Source of the DNA: Nocardioides anomalus
GTDB lineage: Bacteria > Actinomycetota > Actinomycetes > Propionibacteriales > Nocardioidaceae
Length of the DNA: 64,000 nt
Reading direction: 5' to 3'
NCBI RefSeq assembly: GCF_011046535.1
Contig: NZ_CP049257.1
Coordinates: 4,960,001 to 5,024,000, forward strand
Below the pieces are notes generated by a model. It searched no databases, was not told the origin of the DNA, and worked only from the letters and a program-made list of their open reading frames with translations. The translations under genes were made by a program, and so were the position numbers. Of this stretch, positions 60,490 through 64,000 are shown in pieces. Each line of letters starts with the position of its first letter. Position 1 is the first letter of the stretch.

Positions 60490-61761
60490 TTGAGCATGCT
60501 CGGCGTCCTGCGCGGACCGCGCCAGGTCCTCTTCGGCGCAGGACAGCGGCACGCCCTGGGGGCGGTCACCGCAGCCCTCGGGTCGCGCGCCCTCGTCTGC
60601 ACCGACGCCCGCTTCGGCGACACCCCCGAGTTCGCCGAGCTGGTCCGGCTCCTGGAGGACGCCGGCGTGCAGGTGATGACCTTCGCCGAGGTGCTGGCCG
60701 ACGTACCCGTGCACCAGGTGGCCGAGTGCGCCGAGCGCGCGGCCGGGTTCGACCCGGACGTCGTGGTCGGGATGGGTGGCGGCAGCTGCCTGGACCTCGC
60801 CAAGGCGGTCGCCCTCGTCCTCACCCACGGCGGCTCGGCCTCCGACTACTACGGCGAGTTCCGGGTGCCCGGCCCCGTGCTCCCCGTGGTCGCCCTGCCG
60901 ACCACGGCGGGCACGGGCTCGGAGGTGACACCGGTCGCCGTCCTCACCGACCCCTCGAGGGTGAGCAAGGTGGGCATCTCCAGCCCGCACCTCATCCCGC
61001 ACACGGCGGTGTGCGACCCGGAGCTCACCACCGGCTGCCCGCCGGCGCTCACGGCGAGCGCAGGCGCCGACGCGCTCTCGCACGTGGTCGAGGCCTTCAC
61101 CGCCGTACGCCGCCCGGTCGCGCCCGGCTTGGCCGCGGAACGGGTCTTCGTCGGCAAGAACGAGCTCACCGACACCTTCGCCCTGCTCGGGATCCGGCTC
61201 ATCGCCGGCAGCCTCGAGCGGGCGTGGTCGGACCCGGAGGACCGCGAGGCGCGGGAGGCGATGATGCTCGGCGCGACGGCGGGAGGCTTCGCCCTCGGCA
61301 CCGCCGGCACGGCCGCGGCGCACGCGATCCAGTACCCGGTCGGCGCGCTCACCCACACGCCGCACGGGGTGGGGGTCGGGGTGCTGCTGCCCTACGTGAT
61401 GGAGTTCAACCGGCCCGCCCGGATCCCGGAGCTCGCGGCCGTCGGGGTCGCCATGGGTGCCGCCCCCGACGCGACGGCCGAGGCCCTGGCGGACGAGGCG
61501 ATCGACCGGGTGGGCGCCCTTCTGGCCTCCGTGGGGATCCCCGCGACGCTCGCCGACCTCGGGCTGCCGGCCGACCGGCTGCGCTGGACCGCCGAGCAGG
61601 CGATGGGCGCCGAACGGCTGGTCGCGAACAACCCGAGGGCCCTCGACGTCGAGGGCCTCGAGCGCATCGTCCGCGCCGCCCACGCCGGCGACCGCGGTGC
61701 CCTGCGCGAGACCTCCGGGTCGTCGGCCGCGGACCTGGCCACGACGGTGGGCGCGCGATGA
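60490..61761 (+). CDS. Iron-containing alcohol dehydrogenase
   Basis: NAD(P)-linked oxidation of an alcohol or reduction of an aldehyde or keto acid. The 423-residue family III ADH has the nucleotide loop VVVGMGGGSCLDLAKAVALV, LPTTAGTGSEVTPVAVLTD, and the metal-site residues in SAGADALSHVVEAF and AAHAIQYPVGALTHTPHGVG (three His and an Asp). TTG 60490 is preferred because GGAG lies six bases upstream; ATG 60496 is the alternative. It overlaps the aldehyde dehydrogenase gene by 4 bp, so the product may be passed on for oxidation to an acid. Confidence 0.9.
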   Translation: MSMLGVLRGPRQVLFGAGQRHALGAVTAALGSRALVCTDARFGDTPEFAELVRLLEDAGVQVMTFAEVLADVPVHQVAECAERAAGFDPDVVVGMGGGSCLDLAKAVALVLTHGGSASDYYGEFRVPGPVLPVVALPTTAGTGSEVTPVAVLTDPSRVSKVGISSPHLIPHTAVCDPELTTGCPPALTASAGADALSHVVEAFTAVRRPVAPGLAAERVFVGKNELTDTFALLGIRLIAGSLERAWSDPEDREAREAMMLGATAGGFALGTAGTAAAHAIQYPVGALTHTPHGVGVGVLLPYVMEFNRPARIPELAAVGVAMGAAPDATAEALADEAIDRVGALLASVGIPATLADLGLPADRLRWTAEQAMGAERLVANNPRALDVEGLERIVRAAHAGDRGALRETSGSSAADLATTVGAR

Positions 61762-63227
61762 CGGTCCTGGACGGCGTCCTGCGACCCGTCGTCGACACCA
61801 TCGAGGTCCCCACCGACCTGCTCGTGGGGGGTGTCTGGCGTCCCGCCGCGAGCGGTCGCCGGCTCGAGGTGTCCGACCCGGCGACGGGCACGGTGCTGGC
61901 CTCCGTCGCCGACGCGGACCCCCACGACGCCGTGGCCGCGGTTGACGGTGCCGCGGCCGCGGCGGCGCACTGGGCGGCGACCTCGCCACGCGAGAGGTCC
62001 GACCTGCTGATGCGGGCCTTCGCACTGATGCACGAGCGGAGCGAGGAGCTGGCCCTGCTCATCAGCCTCGAGAACGGCAAGTCGCTGGCCGATGCGCGCG
62101 CCGAGGTCGGCTACGCCGCCGAGTTCTTCCGCTGGTACGCCGAGGAGGGTGTCCGGCTGCGGGGGCAGGTCGGGATGGCGCCCAGCGGGGCCAACCGGCT
62201 GCTGGTGACCTACCAGCCGGTCGGGATCAGCGTCCTCATCACGCCGTGGAACTTCCCGGCCGCCATGGCCACCCGCAAGATCGCGCCGGCCCTGGCCGCG
62301 GGCTGCACCGCCGTGCTCAAGCCGGCCGAGGAGACCCCGCTCACCGCCCTGGCCGTGGCGGCCCTGCTGCAGGAGGCCGGGCTGCCGCCCGGCGTGGTCA
62401 ACGTCGTCACCACCTCCGAGCCCGGGCCGGTGGTGGAGGCGATGCTCAGCGACCGCCGCACCCGGATGCTGTCGTTCACCGGCTCGACCGAGGTGGGTCG
62501 CCTGCTGCTGCGCACGGCTGCCGACCACGTGCTCAAGTGCGCGATGGAGCTCGGCGGCAACGCGCCGTTCGTCGTCCTGGCCGACGCCGACGTCGAGGCC
62601 GCGCTCGAGGGCGCCATGGTCGCCAAGATGCGCAACGGCGGCCAGGCCTGCACGGCGGCCAACCGGTTCTTCGTGGCGGCGCCCGTCCACGACGCCTTCG
62701 TCGAGGGTCTCGTCGCGCGGATGTCCGCGGTGCGGGTCGGTCCGGGCACCGACGAGAGCGCCCAGTGCGGACCGCTCATCAACGCCGAGGCCGTCGCGAA
62801 GGTCGACTCACTCGTGCGCGACGCGATCGCGAAGGGCGCACGGGCGGTCCTCGGGGGGCAGCCCGGCGAGGGCTGCTTCTACCCGCCGACGGTGCTGGTC
62901 GACGTACCGCCGGACGCCCGGCTGCTGCACGAGGAGATCTTCGGCCCGGTCGCACCCGTGGTCCGGTTCGAGCAGGAGGAGGACGTGCTGGAGCAGGTCA
63001 ACGACACCGAGTACGGCCTCGTCAGCTACCTCTACACCGCCGACCTCGCCCGCGGCCTGCGGCTGTCGGAGGGGATCCACAGCGGCATGGTCGGCCTCAA
63101 CCGCGGGCTCGTCTCGGACCCGGCCGCGCCGTTCGGCGGCACCAAGCAGAGCGGCCTCGGCCGCGAGGGCAGCACCGAGGGGCTCCTGGAGTTCATGGAG
63201 GCCCAGTACGTCGCGACCTCGTGGTGA
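61758..63227 (+). CDS. NAD(P)-dependent aldehyde dehydrogenase, succinate-semialdehyde dehydrogenase-like
   Basis: 489 residues from ATG 61758. Motifs: VLITPWNFPAAMATRKIAPA, VLKPAEETPLTALAVAALL, FTGSTEVGRLLL, the catalytic glutamate in MELGGNAPF and the catalytic cysteine in NGGQACTAANRFF; the ending FGGTKQSGLGREGSTEGLLE is typical of the GabD branch. It oxidises an aldehyde to an acid in the cytosol. The exact substrate is unknown, and the partner ADH suggests an alcohol-derived aldehyde. Confidence 0.9.
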   Translation: MTVLDGVLRPVVDTIEVPTDLLVGGVWRPAASGRRLEVSDPATGTVLASVADADPHDAVAAVDGAAAAAAHWAATSPRERSDLLMRAFALMHERSEELALLISLENGKSLADARAEVGYAAEFFRWYAEEGVRLRGQVGMAPSGANRLLVTYQPVGISVLITPWNFPAAMATRKIAPALAAGCTAVLKPAEETPLTALAVAALLQEAGLPPGVVNVVTTSEPGPVVEAMLSDRRTRMLSFTGSTEVGRLLLRTAADHVLKCAMELGGNAPFVVLADADVEAALEGAMVAKMRNGGQACTAANRFFVAAPVHDAFVEGLVARMSAVRVGPGTDESAQCGPLINAEAVAKVDSLVRDAIAKGARAVLGGQPGEGCFYPPTVLVDVPPDARLLHEEIFGPVAPVVRFEQEEDVLEQVNDTEYGLVSYLYTADLARGLRLSEGIHSGMVGLNRGLVSDPAAPFGGTKQSGLGREGSTEGLLEFMEAQYVATSW

Positions 63228-63301
63228 GGCCCACCGGACCCACCAGCAGCACCCCTCGGGAACGTCATCAGCAGCACTTCAGCCAGGAAGCAGGAGAACA
63301 G

Positions 63302-64000
63302 ATGAGGTACGCACAGCGAGTGGGACGACGATCCCTTCTGAGCCGGCCGGTCGGCTTGGCGACGGCGGCGCTCTTGGCCGCCACCGCCCTCGCCGCCTGT
63401 GGGGGCGGCGACGACGACGGAGGTGGCGGCAGCGGGGGCGTCGCAGAGGCCAAGGGTCCCAAGGCGCCGGCGACCATCCCCGAGCTGACCGACGACCCCG
63501 TCAACCTCAGCTTCATCTGGTTCGAGTGGCCGCCCGCCCAGGCCCTGGAGGACTTCGCGAACGCGGAGTACACCAAGGAGCGGCCGAACGTGACCATCGA
63601 GGTCAACACGGTGCCCAACGCCAACTGGCACGACGCGATGTTCACCCAGTTCGCGGCCCGGCAGACCGACTTCGACATCGCCATCCTGGACTCCCAGCAC
63701 ATCGGCGAGGCGGTCACCAACGGCAACATCCTCGACCTCACCGACTTCATCAAGGAGAACATCGACACCGACGCCTACAACCCGTACCTGCTCGCCGCCT
63801 ACGGCCAGTACCCGCAGGCCGAGACCGGGCAGCGCGACGAGAACGCCAGCCTCTACGGCCTGCCCCTGCTCGGCGACACCTGGACGATGATCTACCGCAA
63901 GGACCTCATCGGCGAGGACCCGCCGAAGACCTGGGACGACATGATCGCGGCCGCCCAGAAGTGCCAGGACGAGAACCCGGGCATCAGCGGGCTCGCCTTC
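63302..64000 (+). CDS. Extracellular solute-binding lipoprotein of an ABC sugar transporter, N-terminal part
   Basis: The open frame runs past the window end; 233 residues are visible. GGAG lies seven bases before ATG 63302. A lipoprotein signal peptide (LATAALLAATALAACGGG, lipobox LAAC) is followed by an acidic Gly linker. The start of a family 1 binding fold follows: VNLSFIWFEWPPAQALEDFA, VTIEVNTVPNANWHDAMFTQ, TDFDIAILDSQHIGEAVTNG, LYGLPLLGDTWTMIYRKDL. It captures a sugar or related solute outside the membrane. Permease and ATPase genes are expected downstream. Its place 74 bp after the dehydrogenases suggests that it imports their substrate. Confidence 0.9.
   Translation, partial: MRYAQRVGRRSLLSRPVGLATAALLAATALAACGGGDDDGGGGSGGVAEAKGPKAPATIPELTDDPVNLSFIWFEWPPAQALEDFANAEYTKERPNVTIEVNTVPNANWHDAMFTQFAARQTDFDIAILDSQHIGEAVTNGNILDLTDFIKENIDTDAYNPYLLAAYGQYPQAETGQRDENASLYGLPLLGDTWTMIYRKDLIGEDPPKTWDDMIAAAQKCQDENPGISGLAF

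Noticed and set aside
1..64000. tRNA, rRNA, IS elements, prophage or integrase genes
   Set aside because: No cloverleaf, rRNA, transposase, integrase or phage structural sequence was recognised; composition looks even across the window.

Overview
The window comes from a very GC-rich, high-GC Gram-positive bacterium. GTG starts are frequent, ATGA/GTGA stop-start overlaps are common, and many genes look leaderless. The mix of genes (DUF2510, DUF3073, SCO6745-family and SCO7613-type proteins, PurS/PurQ/PurL and a Bacillus-type PurF) points to Actinomycetes, most likely Nocardioides or a close Nocardioidaceae relative; this is inferred from gene content, not from a marker gene. Layout, left to right: a dacB tail (1-200); a beta-propeller protein, a DUF2510 protein, a broken sulfotransferase gene and a HIT-like protein (0.2-3.4 kb). 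Then purC with an SRPBCC protein and an acyl-CoA ligase (3.5-6.4 kb), small membrane and stress proteins (6.4-8.0 kb) and purS-purQ (8.0-8.9 kb). Next come a SigE-type sigma factor with a membrane partner (8.9-10.3 kb), a secreted DUF1906/peptidoglycan-binding protein, and a divergent MFS efflux pump/TetR regulator pair with two matched operators (12.0-14.2 kb). purL-arfB (15.0-17.7 kb) is followed by secreted proteins, an ABC exporter with a divergent WYL regulator (20.0-22.8 kb), a broken PAS/HisKA protein, a Nei glycosylase, and an MFS/HTH pair with a 14-bp periodic operator array (24.2-26.2 kb). A peptidase, an FAD protein and a LOG-family protein lead to a GAF histidine kinase and to purF-purM-DUF3073 (31.9-34.9 kb). 

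A tandem array of nine 137-bp units (34.87-36.10 kb) fills the gap between convergent DUF3073 and leucine dehydrogenase genes. After it come a surface-signalling block (two sigma factors, a Ser/Thr kinase, a Pro/Thr-rich anchored protein and a secreted protein; 38.2-41.9 kb), a large multi-pass membrane protein, Fpg, a DEDDh exonuclease and a candidate nucleotidyltransferase (45.1-47.9 kb). A stretch of exported proteins follows (WXG-like/C39-like, DoxX, GH44, Ig-like; 48.3-55.4 kb), then a GNAT/WXG-like operon (55.4-58.1 kb). The end is a catabolic module: hydrolase and DJ-1 genes (both frameshifted), a GntR/FCD regulator, Fe-dependent alcohol dehydrogenase, aldehyde dehydrogenase and a sugar-binding lipoprotein cut by the window end. 

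How the genes work together: six purine genes in four separate transcription units cover several steps from PRPP to SAICAR. Transporters are paired with divergent regulators three times, each with visible palindromic sites. The last module looks like uptake and oxidation of an alcohol or aldehyde under GntR control. Five genes are broken by one-base indels, four of them at C/G runs, and each is restored to a whole number of codons by one base; this suggests sequence errors at least as strongly as true pseudogenes. No rRNA, tRNA, CRISPR, IS element or prophage was recognised.
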